Positions 52,706 through 64,000 of a stretch of 64,000 nt of DNA are shown here, piece after piece. The stretch spans positions 21,291,003-21,355,002 of the forward strand of contig JANCRA010000007.1 of the NCBI GenBank assembly GCA_024362935.1, given 5' to 3'. Origin of the DNA: Setophaga petechia. Its lineage: Eukaryota; Chordata; Aves; Passeriformes; Parulidae. How positions within the stretch are numbered: the first letter of the stretch is position 1; every line of letters begins with the position of its first letter. The notes beneath the pieces were generated by a model that was not told where the DNA came from, did not search any database, and worked only from the letters and a program-made list of their open reading frames with translations. The position numbers and the translations under genes are program-made.

Positions 52706-55059
52706 GGTGGAATTTTCGGTATAGTAACCGCTCAGTAATAAAAAGTTGTAACTTAAAAATTGGAAACTATTCAAATAGTACAACTTTTCACCTATGTACT
52801 GATTTTGATTTCTTTTTAAATTTTCATACTTGACCTATTTGTGTTTGAGTTTCAGAATATATTTAGAAATTATATTATGACACATGGTTATTTAATATAC
52901 TCTTCAGCTAAGCAACGTGGCAGAATTTCCTTTGTAATAGCTGTAAACTTTATAGCTGGTATGAGCTTATAATTAATTTCTTATGCTAGGAGTTTGTAAG
53001 GGAAGTGTAGAAATACTGGAACTCTTTCTTTGTCTAGCAGTCGTTCTGAAAAGGTGTCTATTTGATCTGGGCTTCTAAATCAGACTATTTAAAAGCTCAC
53101 ATTTAGTTAGTCACTTTCAGCTCAGTCTGACAGATATTTCCTCAGAGCTGATGATTCAGATTGCAGCAGTTTTCCCTGGGAAGAGGGAGTGTGCATATAT
53201 TTTTCTTTCCTTTCGAGCTCTCTTCCTTTCAGGAAGCAGCAGTGGAATGCTGTCTATGGTAAGACTTCAAACCCCATGATTCCTTGGGAGAGCATGCGCT
53301 GAAAGCTTCCAGTTGTCAAAGTGCTCTTGCCAGTCTGGTCGACTATTTGACATATAGCAAACCTGAAAGAAGAAAATAAATACACTGTCCTTTTGTTGAT
53401 CTTTAAATACAGAAAATCCAAAGGTAACTGTTCCTTAACCATTTCTGTGTTGGCTGAGTGGGTTTCTGCATGCAAATGGACCTAGTATTGCTATGGGGAT
53501 TTAGATTTTCCTGTACTGGATTGTAAATTTGTTCAAATACTTACACCAAATAATCAAGAGTACTGCATACTAGTCCCACATTAGGCAGTGGCTGGCCTGT
53601 CTTTCAAAGTCATTTGTTAACCAGTATTTTTTCATTTGGACTGGCTTCATTCATTAAAGGAAGGTCTTGACCTTGACAAGAGGGTTGAACGGTGCAGTGA
53701 TTTTTGCCTTTAAGAAGCAATATGGAAGGGAATATGAATCACAGTCCTTAGGATAAAGTTCAAAACCAGCAAGCTATGTCAAGGTACATATTTGAAGCAA
53801 CTGCAGTATTAGCCACTATAGATAACCTGGTGACTAACTAATTTAAATATAACTTTATTGACGACAGAATTTTAACATTTCAGCTGCTATGTTTTTCTCT
53901 CTAAATGTATTTTTATACTGATAGGTCAGACCCAGGGGAGAGGGATACACATAATCCTTTTCTCCCTCTGATGTGGAGTCATCAGTAGTTTTATGTAGCC
54001 TTAGCAGTAGTAGTGATGTGGGTAGAAGTGAAGCTAATGGAAAGTTACACAGACAGAGCTTGGTGTATTGTGCTTTACTGCAGTATTGCTTTAAAATGCC
54101 TTGCAAGGTTTTCTGCACTCCCAGCAGCAGCAGCAGCGCTGCCTGGAACAGATGCAATGGTTTACCCCATCCTTAGGAGCTTAATGTTGTCTCACAGCAT
54201 GGTGTGCTCAGGAAGCCTTGCTGCTTGCTTTACACACTGAACTGGTAAATCAGGGGCAGCACTAGCAGTAACGTACTAGATACCAGAAACCTCTCCTGGA
54301 ATTCATTTGAACTAAAATGTGTGTGTATGCCTCTGAGGATATGTAAAGGAAAGAACAAAAAATGTAAGGTACACCTGGAGCAGATGTCAGAAAGGACAGT
54401 TTCACACTTTGCCACCTTTCTTAAACAATTAATTGATTTGGCTTTACGTTATTACACTTCAAAAACAATCCTAAAAAATGCAATCTTAGGCATGTAAATG
54501 TCGTATGATTAACTCAATAGCAATGCAGTTAGATACTCAGCGATGGCCATCTTTGGCATAGTTACTCAATTAATGTAAGTGATTTGGGGCTCATTTAAAA
54601 TACTTTTGAGATTTAGAATTATCTCCTCAATTGACTAAAAGCCTGCAAAATGTGGAGGTTCCTGTTGTGATTTCATACAATTGCTGTTCATTGATGTCTC
54701 TATTGTATTAGTACTATTGGGTCTCAAAATCATTATAAAATGATATGATCTGCCCTGTTTCATATGGAACACCTTTTCTAGCAGCTGTAAGCCTCAACCA
54801 TTCCACATACATTTCCTTTCTGAAGTTTAAATTTATGGAGTGATTTGGCAAATAATTTGCATCACTAGTCTTTGTTTTGCGCATATAAAGATGATTTTTC
54901 AACATGCAGCATGTCTGTATTGTAAATATTTCGATTTTCCCTGGTTTTATATTTCATTTGAAAGCATTAGAAAGATCATAGTCTAATAATACCTCCCCGA
55001 TCTGCTGATTTTGACCTTAGGGTTTTCTAATGGAGAAATCACCGATGATTTCATATGTA

Positions 55060-55620
55060 TGTGTATAAATAGAGCTGCTATGTATATAAATAGAGCGAGT
55101 AGATAGCTATACCTTCAAGTAAAGGACTGCTTTGATGTAAAATAGCGTTTTACGCGGAGAGATCGTAAGGTCACCGAAGGCAAATGTGGCACCCATCGGT
55201 GGCTTTGTACGCGGAGTGTCCCCGCCCCCGGCCCCCCTTGCCGGCCGTGCCATCGCCTGCGCTGCCCGGAGCGCCGGGGAGCGGGCAGGAAGCGATTGTG
55301 CGGCGGGCGAGGAGCCGCTCCCGTGTCAGCCAGCGTCCCTGTGCGCCTGGCTCCGATAAACCCCAATCACTGCGAGCTTGCTTGGTAATTAAGGAAAATC
55401 GGCGCCCGGCTCCTTTAAAGGTCCTCTAATAGAAAAGGGGGTGGAGAAGAGCGAAGCCTGGTGTCTTTTTAACCTTGCTGAAGGACGCAGCAGTATTTAT
55501 TGACGTATGCAAATAACCAGGGGGAGGAGGTGGAGGAGGAGGGTGCTTGGAAAAACAGGAACCAGAATCAGTTTCTCATTGCAGGGTGAGAGCTCTGAGT
55601 TCCGGTGTAAGAGAAAAGAG
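55060..55620 (+). promoter_or_regulatory. CPEB3: candidate alternative CPEB3 promoter
   Basis: A second CpG/GC-rich block (55140-55440) lies 0.3-0.9 kb before the first large coding exon. It is preceded by two TATAAATAG boxes (55064-55072 and 55085-55093). It is followed by a CRE-like TGACGTA (55501-55507) that overlaps a perfect octamer ATGCAAAT (55507-55514). TTTAAAGGTCC at 55414-55424 is repeated exactly upstream of the distal first exon (47895-47905). Donor-like GGGTGAGA near 55585 could end an alternative 5' exon. I infer a tissue-specific or activity-dependent promoter; no transcript data support it here. Confidence 0.55.
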
Positions 55621-55927
55621 ACGTGGCGAAATTGCTGTATATCTCTGCCCTATAAGCACATCTCTCATTTAGACTGAAGGGAAACAAGGCATCAAAAAGG
55701 GTGAAGCATCTTAAAAATATTTTAAGGACAATCTAGCGCGATCAAAGGTTACATATTCCTAAATGGGGGAGGGGGAAGATTACGGGTTTGCCTTGCAATA
55801 TGCTGTAGCATAGTACTAGCAATAGGACGAGATTTTTTGGCTGGCAAACGATTAAAACAGACTGGCTTGTGGTATGAATGACAATGTTAATAATCTGTCT
55901 TTGTGGTTTTTTCCCCTACTGTTTCAG

Positions 55928-56844
55928 CTGCGCAAACCATGCAGGATGATTTACTGATGGACAAAAGCAAAGCCCAGCCCCAGCAGCAGCGGCAGCAGCA
56001 GCAGCAGCAGCAGCAAGATCCAAACTCAGCAGAAGCCCCCTCTACACCCATCTCGTCGGAGACACCCAAAGCAGAAGACAACAGTTCAGTGACTAGTATC
56101 GGCACATCGGCTCCTTCCCAAAATAGCAAGGAGAAGATGCAGATGGAGTCTCCCATTTTGCCTGGCTTGAGCTTTCACCAGCCTCAACAAGAACCTGCAG
56201 CCGGCACCTCCTTGTCTCCCTCGTTTGGCAGCACCTGGTCTACGGGGACCACAAACACGGTGGATGATAGCTTTTTCCAAGGGATTACTCCAGTCAATGG
56301 GACAATGCTTTTCCAGAATTTTCCACACCATGTCAACCCTGTATTTGGTGGCACTTTCTCACCTCAGATTGGCCTAGCTCAGACTCAACACCACCAACAT
56401 CAGCAGCAGCAGCAGCAAGCTCAGCAGCAGCAGCAGCAGCGGAGGTCACCTGTGAGTCCTAACCAGGCACCTTTCGCCCAGAGAAATGCTGCTTACAGCC
56501 ATCAGCCCATCATGACCAGCAAACCGTCTTCCTCCTCTGCCTCTTCTTCTTCCTCCTCCAGCTGGAATAACCATCAAAACGCGGCTTGGAGTACACCTTC
56601 CAACCCTTGGGGTGGGCTGCAGGCTGGTAGGGACCCTCGAAGGGCAGTTGGAGTGGGGGTTGGCGTGGGAGTGGGAGTTGGCGTGCCCTCCCCCCTCAAT
56701 CCCATTTCACCCCTTAAAAAACCCTTCTCCAGCAATGTCATTGCCCCTCCGAAGTTCCCACGGGCTGCACCCTTAACCCCCAAATCCTGGATGGAAGACA
56801 ACGCGTTCAGGACGGACAATGGCAACAATCTGTTGCCTTTTCAG
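55928..56844 (+). CDS. CPEB3: cytoplasmic polyadenylation element-binding protein 3, first large coding exon (partial gene)
   Basis: CPEB3 binds U-rich/CPE elements in 3' UTRs and regulates translation, notably of synaptic mRNAs. Its N terminus is glutamine-rich and prion-like. The exon opens after a TTTCAG acceptor. The conserved start ATG is at 55939 (A at -3), and 302 codons follow to a phase-0 donor (CAG then GTAAAT). Landmarks recalled from the mammalian protein are MQDDLLMDKSK, MESPxLPGLSFHQ, SLSPSFGSTWSTGTTN, GITPVNGTMLFQNFPHHVNP, GGTFSPQIGLAQTQHH, APSNPWGGLQAGRDPRRAVG (here with TPSNP) and SWMEDNAFRTDNGNNLLPFQ. Residues 15-26 are Gln with one Arg, 155-167 are Gln with one Ala, 202-208 are Ser, and 237-249 are (VG)6V. 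The two RRM domains and the zinc finger lie right of the window. Reading on past 56844 adds a spurious intronic tail. Confidence 0.97.
55979..56016 (+). repeat. CPEB3: CAG repeat encoding CPEB3 poly-Gln tract 1
   Basis: Three CAG codons, one CGG, then seven uninterrupted CAG and one CAA code for residues 15-26. The pure CAG7 run is a potential length polymorphism. Confidence 0.9.
56401..56439 (+). repeat. CPEB3: CAG repeat encoding CPEB3 poly-Gln tract 2
   Basis: Five CAG and one CAA, one GCT, then six CAG code for residues 155-167 after a QHHQH stretch. Confidence 0.9.
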
Positions 56845-59800
56845 GTAAATGACCACACGCACCTTCTGCATGATGACAGCTGTTACAGATTTCTATTTTT
56901 TATAGGGCTGTGTTTCGTGTTACTGTTCTGAATTGCATCTCCTTAACTCATATTTTCACCAAATAGTCACCTTACGTGAAAAAAGTGGGGTTGAAGCTAG
57001 GGACTGCATACACAAAGATTTTCAATTCTAGCTTAAGGTTTAAAATCTTATTTTTCTTGTAATTTATTGTTAAATGTGGCATATGGGGGTTTTTGTTGTT
57101 GTTTTTTGCTCTTTTTTTAGCATCTGAAAGGTAGTAGCCTTCACGAAAAACAGGTTCAGCAGACTACGCTCCCTTGGTGCTGTGTTAGAATTTTTTTTCC
57201 TACTCTCCCATATGTGAGAAAGCTGAGATGTTGAAATTGCTGGCTCAGTTTTCTAACTGGGCTGTTAATTTTAACCAAAGATGCTTCTTGACCTGAAATT
57301 CAGTTAATTATTTTATCACCATTGCAATAACTAATTGTCCTTATGTTGTGGTGGGATTTAACAGGGAGCCTGCTCACATAAGGCATCCATATGAAAAGCT
57401 GTGTACCTCCAACACGTCCACCCTGCTGTTAGATTCACAGTGGACGTTGTGAATGCATCTCGAAGCAGCGTGGGTGTGTATGGAAAGAGTGGCGTATCTG
57501 TCCTTTCCAGCAAGGAAATGCCCAATACAATTGACATGATTTAGAAATGGCAGGAAAGTATTGTATAAAATAAACCATTTTATGCTGTTTAGAATATTTG
57601 CAGAGAAAAGAGACAATAGGACACGACCTTCAGAGCCATATTGCAATGGAGTCTATTTACTAGCTACATAGCTCTGAAATATTTAAAGCTGCAGTGCCCT
57701 TCACTGTTTTTTTTTTAAATCTATGACGACAAAGCAGATCAATTGCAGCTGAAACTGGGCCAAATGGAAGATTTGCAATTTTAATGCAGAATGAAACCTG
57801 TCATGGTGTGAAATCCATTTTGAGTTGAAAAAAAGCAGAGCTTGCACTTGCAGTTATATCTATACTAGGTGAGGTGAATCTCAGACCTTTTCTAGGTTAG
57901 CTGTTTTGGTGGTCGACAAGTCAAAATTTTCTGCTTTGAAATACAGTTAAATCATTCATATAGGCTTGCTCTTTAGGTAGTTGTTTTCTCAAGAAAGTAT
58001 GACCTCTCAAACATCTTTAACTTATCAGTTTGGTAAGGATAGCATTTAGATTGACACTTTAGTTTTAGAAACACAGTGAAAAAAAGAAATCAAACAAATG
58101 CATCCCCACCCCCATTATTTTAGGAGACTGTTGAAGTAAAATATATACACTTTCCAGTCCTATTCAAAGAGGACATCTTATAGTCAGCCCTGAAATTTCA
58201 TTTTGCTGCTTCATTCTGTTTAAAGGGAGAGTTGCAATTTTTTTATTGGCTGCCCTAAATGAAGGTGGGGTGGCTTCTGGTGAGCTGCTGGTTAATGTCT
58301 CTGAAGCACTGAAGGCTGGAGGAAAATTACACTTTAGACACAATATGCCTGCTGTAAATACTATGTTGCACAGAGCACAGCACCATAAAAGCTAATAGCT
58401 CCCAGTCATTTTTTAGGAGTGGGAAATGTGTTTCAATTTACAAGTATTCTGAATTGTCTACATGTAAGACATTACAAATCTTGGTATATTTCAATTAGTA
58501 GTGAAAACAACAGTAAATGGTCTTATTTCTGTGGTTTGGTTAGTGAGATACATCTTTAATGAATACAGTACTTTATTATTGTGACTGCAAATTGTCACAA
58601 ATTAAACTGGCAGATATTTACTCAACGCAAGGAAAAAATAGCTAACTGCTTTTAAAGAAAAGTTCTTTTGATTTTGAAATTAAGGTTTAAAAAACCCTAA
58701 AGTATTAGCCAATATGTAAATTGGAAACTTGTTTTCTTCTCTGTGGATTTAACCTGGTATTTTCATGTTCAACTGAAAGCAAATGCGTAGGCTATTCTCA
58801 GCACCAGCTGGTATAACAGTCTGATTTCAGAGATTCAGAACACTTGTATTTTTTTTTTTCCTATTAGGCTCCTTTTTTTTTTTAATACAAGCTGCTGAAT
58901 TTTGCTTATTAAAAATTGTAATCTGGGTTACTGTTGATTGCTGCTGTACTTAACGAAATGCCGAAGACATCTTGAAACCATACTATTGGTAGGAGGCAAC
59001 TGTTTAGTTGCACTGATAAAAATGAAATTCAAATGAATCTAAGAGTTTAACATTTGCTGCCAAGGTTCTGGTTGTCTTTTTTCTTCTTCCCCCCACCCCT
59101 AAATTGGGCAATATGTTGACACAGTAAGTTCTGCTTGTCAGCATTATCAAGTAGTTCTGGCAGGTTTATCCGTTTGCATCTGCCACCCTCCATAACTGTG
59201 TGGTTTTGAGCAACTTTAGAAATACCTTCCAGTAAACTTCCTAGTAACACACTTATGCACATTAGCAAGTTCTTTTTGTTAACCTGTTATCTTATGTTAG
59301 GATTATTAGGTTTTCTAAGAAAGAAGAAAACTATTCATATGTTCACTGTTCAAAATAACATCAGGGAGAGCCGTTTGTAGTTCAAGTCTTTGCAGTCATC
59401 ACAAATTTTGATCTGTAACTGGGATTGGTGTTCTGCGTCTTGTAATATTTGAAAATAGTTGATACTCAGCTATTGATATATCTTGTTCTAGGAAAAAATG
59501 TTCAATTTGAAAATATTTCTCTTAAGACATGTATATTAACCAATATACTACATATTTTCATCCCTTAATTTGAGTAATTCTATAGTGCATCTTGTATGTC
59601 AAAACCAATTGGTGTCTGTCCCAAGGAGTTGTGCTGCAGAACATATCAGAAGATTTAAAATACAACTTGGTAGGAGCTCTGCTGGTGTTTGCCTTGTGAT
59701 TGGTGTGGAAAGGCCACTAAAATACTTCGAGGGAGACTACATTCATACACTTACTGGGAAAAATCAGTTGCAATGTATATATTTTAAAAATGGAGATACA

Positions 59801-62800
59801 AAGCTGCTAGTTGAAAGGTAAAGAAGTGATCAGTCTGGAATGAAATGTAATGTAGCAAGTAAGAGTTGGAGACTGAGATCATAGGAACAGGTGTGGAACT
59901 AGGCCGGAGAGGAAATACAAAAACATGGCCAGTTTGTTCTCCTGAATATTTTTTTGGCTTCTGAGTGGCTCAGGTGAGGGTCTCTGTCTGTCGTGTGGCA
60001 AGCTGTGGTGTTGTGCTGTTGTGTGAGGTGATCCTCAGCTCTGGCTCCTGAGGCTGGCAGTGCCTGATTGTCCCTGGGCCGCCGTGCTCCCGGCCCTGGC
60101 TCAGCTCCATGTTCCAGCAGAGTGCTGGGGCTTGTGCAGAGCTGTGGGCATCTCCTGCTTCTCTCACCCCTCTCTTCTCTCAGGTAAATGCTGCATTGCT
60201 TTTGGCTTTTGGCCATGTGAAGATATTGGGACGCAGCTTGTGGGGTTAGGAGGATTGATAGTGCCTGAAATAGACCCTTGGAGGCAAGGATAAGAAATTC
60301 TCTTTGCAGGGAAGATAGAGAAGGAATTAAATGTTTGCAGACCAGTATTCTAATTATGTATGTCTACCTTGTGGATTTTTAATTATAGCAACGCTGTAAC
60401 AATTTTCCAGAAACTGTGCTGAGTTTTGCTGTTTTCCAAGTAATGTTCTTTAGAAAAAAAAAATGCATTGCAGTTCGTGCTCTGAAGATTCTGGCATGCA
60501 TCAAACCATTCTTGGCAGCTTTACTGATAAATATTTCTCTAGCAGAAATAAAAAAGGTGGTGTTTATTGTGTATAAAGATAGTTTTAACATGCTATTTTT
60601 TGCAGGGAGACTGAGAGAGGATTTTTGGGCAAGTGTTTTGGTGTGGTGTTTTTTTCTTCATTGTTTTCCATTTTGAATTAGTCTAGACCAGATAAAATTA
60701 TAAGCTAAATTTAGGAATTTTATATAATTTCAATATTTCATACTTAAACAAAATGCCAATTCTAACATGCAGTGAGTTTGTGTTTAAATAGAAGTGCATA
60801 TATCTGTATAAAAGTAGAGTTCAAGTATTGGAACTCTGCTTTTGAGAGTGTAACAATTAAAGTTCTGTGTTTATGAGTAAAGGAGTTTTACTGGTTGATA
60901 CACTCTGGTGACTAATTTTAAAAACCTTTTTTAAACCTAGAGGGTTTTTTCAGTCAGAAATAGTTGAATGCAACTATGTAATAAGTCTATTTAAAGATTA
61001 ATTTTTAAAACATTGTATTTCTTTAGTCTAAATTTCATTCTAGGCTCTAGCTTCTTGGCATGGTAAATGTCTGCATGTTCAAATTAACTAAAACATAGTA
61101 ATAGTACAAAAAAAACCCCACATGACTGTTTTATATTCAAAGTATGATGATTAAGCACTAATTGCTTATTGATCAGAGTTTTGATTTTTAAGTAATCAAT
61201 CATAGTTAATCTGTCAGAATTAGTGAAGGTAGAGCAAAGGTCTGAGTTCAGTAGGCAGCTGATGTTCTGATCAACTCTGTACATAGACAGGACTTCCTTG
61301 AAAAATTAAAGGTATTAATATCAAACAGTGAATCAACAATTCTGTCTTAAAAATTTGATAGAGGATTTATCTGTCTTTGAGAGGAACAGTAGAAGGGAGG
61401 GAGAATAGCATGGAGTTCACTTTGCTGTTTCCCTTCTTGGATCATCTCTCCCAGTTTTCACCTATTTGCCTCGACTGCTTTTGTGAATGGAATGTAAGAG
61501 GAAGAGAGACCTGGAAAAGCAGTGTTTTCAGCTTCCAGTGGTTCTTGAAGGAAAAAAAAGAGTTTGCTGAGTGAATGATGAATATTTCCATTTGTTAGCA
61601 GTTGGTAAAATAGCTCTTCTTTCATGAAGGTCACTCAAGAGTAAATTCTAGCAGATCTATACTAAGGGGAAGCTAAAATATAGCACTGTTTACTTTAAAG
61701 TTCAAAAGTGATATTACCTTAAACAGAACACATCTGAATTTTGCTTCTATTCTAGACTTCACAGTTTTTAGGCTATTGTGATATCTTATATGTTCTGTAC
61801 CTAAATTTAGAGTACTACTGCCATGTTCTGTTTCATTATTTTTTTAAATCAAATTTTTCCATGTTTCACAAAAGCATTGCTTTTAAGCAGTTGTTAGAAT
61901 GCTGCACATGCTGATACTAAGCAGTTGTCTCAGTAGTTAGAAGAATGTAAAATTTTTGTATATAGAATTAGATCTTCATTTGTGTAATCATTTTATTATT
62001 ATGTGTAAATTTTAGAATTTTGAAAATTCAAGTTGTGAAAAGTCACAGAAACTTTGCTTGTGTTTGTTCAGACTTGGTCAACATTTTCATTTCCTTAAGT
62101 TTCAGTTATACGATTCTGTCTTTTCCTACAAGTTATGTGTAGATTTGTAAATCACAATTAATTGATTTCTTCCTTTTCCTCCTTGTTGTGGAAAAGTGGC
62201 TTTGTCCCTTTATTGCATGTTTCAAAAGCTCATTCCAGAGATAGATTTGTCAATTTTTCTAGGATCTTCTAGGAGAGGAGCACTGTGCCAATCAGGGAAA
62301 TACTGATCTGCTTTGTCACAACAATGTTAGAAGGGATGATGTGAAGTCCATTCTACAGAGGTAAATAAGGTGCACAGAGTTTGGGAAATTAATTTTCTTC
62401 TCTATTCTCAATCTGAGTAGACTAAAAAAAATCATATGTTTTTTCTGAAATATTTAGAAAATAGATCTTTGAACACAGAACATCCACTGCAGTCCCTTAA
62501 GTTTGCTGTTTGTGTGAATCTCAAGTTAGGCATGAAAAATTGAAGACAACAAATTGGTTCCTGTGAAAATATTCAGTTCACGCTACATAGCAAATACTCA
62601 GGAATTAAGAATTTTTCATCAGGGAAGAGAAAAGAAGCAAAATATTTAATTGCTTTGATACCAGTTTTTCCTTCAACTGTGTATGTTTTTCCCTGTGCAT
62701 ATTCAAGATTCTGGAGAATTACTCCTGCTCTTCCTAATTATTTTTTTCTGTTTGTGAGAATTTGCAACAGTTTTCTTTTAAATTCCTGAAGTCTAAATAA

Positions 62801-64000
62801 ACTACTTAAGCAAAACCACAGATTCTGTTGCATGTTAGAATGATAAACTTCACATGATTCATCACCCAAGTTAAGAAGCTTTTGATCGACTCTATAGTTC
62901 TTTGTTCTTGGTTTAACAAAATTAATGAAAATTACATGTACAGAGTGCTGTCAATAGGTTTCAGTGAGCATGGCCCATTTTCTTTGTTTTATCCACCCTT
63001 GAATTGTTCAGCTGCTTTCAAATATCTATTTCTTCCTGTTCCTGAATTTTGATTCTTTTTTTCAATGAGGCTTCTCATTTGAGTTGGCCTCCCCTATTCC
63101 ACTTTCTGTGTCAAAGCTTCAGGTTACAGAGGAAAGCCCAATAAATCCCTGTAGTTGTGTTCACTTAGTCCTGTGCAAAATTAATAGCATGAGGGGTTTT
63201 AAAAGTAGGTTTAATCAAATTCAAGGAGAATGGAATTTTGAGAAATACTGGCTAGAAGTTCTGAATTCTAGAAATTTAGACATTTTAACCAAGTGATAAC
63301 TTAGTCTGAACATGCAGAACTGATTTTCTTTCCCCATGCCCAAACTGACCTTTGAAAATGTCTGACTTGGGATGGATTTTCACACAGATTGACAAAGAAC
63401 CACTTCTGACATAAATGAGAAAAGCATTCCTTATGGCTTTTTCATGGACTTTTTATATATGATTTTGTTTTGTGTCATAGTCATAAATGGATTTTCTTGT
63501 GAAATTCACCTTTCCAATGTAGAATTATTGTGAAGGTGCTCAGCTTAAAAAGATTCATCCTAAAAAGTTATTTTTGGGAACACTGTAGGCAACTTAAAGC
63601 TGATCATTTAATGAGAAATGTCAGGCAACAAAGAAATTCACCCACCAAAGCTCTCTGGGTTTTATTCTCTGACTGAGGCTCTTTTTTCCAAGTAAGACTC
63701 ATTTCCTAAAGAAAGTCTTTGGAATTGTAGCTTCTTCTCAAAATTGCTGCAATAAATAGAGCAAACATTTTGTTTTAAAACACTTGAGTGGTTAAATGTT
63801 GTTTTGGATTAAATGAAAGTTTCCTAACTCCTTGTTGAAAGTTGCTGCTTCATTCTGCTTTGTAAAAGAGATGAGTTTAAAGCATTAATGAATTAACATG
63901 GAGGTAGCTAATGTTACTCCCATTTACTGCATGACCTTCACATTTGTAAAGGGTTAACAAATTATTTATGTATTAACTGATTGTTTGCACGTTAACAGAT
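56845..64000 (+). other. CPEB3: CPEB3 intron after the first large coding exon (runs off the window)
   Basis: AT-rich intron starting at the GTAAAT donor. I looked for the next CPEB3 exon, expected to begin DRSRPYDTFNLHS, and for the HDV-like CPEB3 ribozyme known in mammals; neither is visible. A GC-richer patch lies at about 59985-60185. Nothing else is supported. Confidence 0.75.

Larger units (their letters stand above)
47990..55927 (+). other. CPEB3: CPEB3 intron 1 (about 7.9 kb)
   Basis: GT-AG intron whose acceptor (ccctactgtttcag) ends at 55927. It contains the + strand CR1 fragment, a polypyrimidine stretch (about 50484-50570), T-runs and, near its 3' end, a GC-rich promoter-like block. 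Short frames such as 49561-49827 (88 codons) are unrecognised and probably chance. Confidence 0.75.

Noticed and set aside
55887..56156. Open frame antisense to CPEB3 exon (poly-Cys)
   Set aside because: It is the reverse reading of the CAG tract and the surrounding coding exon; no independent support.
56845..56931. CPEB3 tail VNDHTHLLHDD... to a stop at 56931
   Set aside because: It follows a good GTAAAT donor exactly where mammalian CPEB3 continues with a different sequence (DRSRPYDTF), so it is intron. A retained-intron truncated isoform cannot be excluded.
56845..64000. HDV-like CPEB3 ribozyme
   Set aside because: The self-cleaving ribozyme is known from a CPEB3 intron in mammals. I saw no matching paired-segment pattern in this part of the intron, and it is reported as mammal-specific. 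The rest of the intron is outside the window.

Overview
This is a stretch of vertebrate nuclear genome, most probably from a bird. Genes are split by GT-AG introns, coding density is very low, the intergenic and intronic DNA is AT-rich, promoters are CpG islands, and two degenerate CR1 LINE 3' ends (the typical sauropsid retroposon) are visible. I recognise three genes by comparing their conceptual translations with the vertebrate families: IDE (insulin-degrading enzyme), MARCHF5 (mitochondrial RING-CH ubiquitin ligase) and CPEB3 (cytoplasmic polyadenylation element-binding protein 3). The order IDE > < MARCHF5 <> CPEB3 > matches the neighbourhood of these genes on human 10q23.

Layout. (1) 1-2560, + strand: the last two coding exons of IDE (1263-1330 and 2465-2560) and its stop codon, then an AT-rich 3' UTR with a good poly(A) signal at 5087-5092. 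(2) About 5.1-21.9 kb: the space between two convergent genes. It has no recognisable protein gene but holds an orphan CpG island (about 10.9-12.2 kb), a short telomere-like tract and a TG microsatellite. (3) 24020-47492, - strand: MARCHF5 complete in six coding exons whose phases join without a break into a 281-residue protein with a full C4HC3 RING-CH finger and four membrane segments. Its 14-kb first intron carries a CR1 fragment and an unusual perfect hairpin. (4) About 47.1-48.4 kb: a CpG island that is a head-to-head promoter for MARCHF5 (-) and CPEB3 (+), with two copies of a ZNF143/THAP11-type motif and an NRF1-like site. (5) 47.9-64.0 kb, + strand: the 5' part of CPEB3. A putative first exon ends at 47989. 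The first large coding exon (55928-56844) encodes the glutamine-rich, prion-like N terminus. The downstream intron runs off the window before the RNA-binding exons. A second GC-rich, TATA-containing block (about 55.06-55.62 kb) just before the coding exon looks like an alternative CPEB3 promoter.

The three genes do not form a pathway. IDE is a zinc protease, MARCHF5 controls mitochondrial dynamics from the outer membrane, and CPEB3 represses or activates mRNA translation, notably at synapses. MARCHF5 and CPEB3 share a promoter, and IDE and MARCHF5 face each other tail to tail. The observations most worth checking are an in-frame upstream ATG that would give CPEB3 a 23-residue N-terminal extension, the orphan CpG island between IDE and MARCHF5, the second CPEB3 promoter, and the pure-glutamine expansion in CPEB3. 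I found no undescribed multi-gene system. No bacterial operons, CRISPR arrays, tRNAs or rRNAs were seen.
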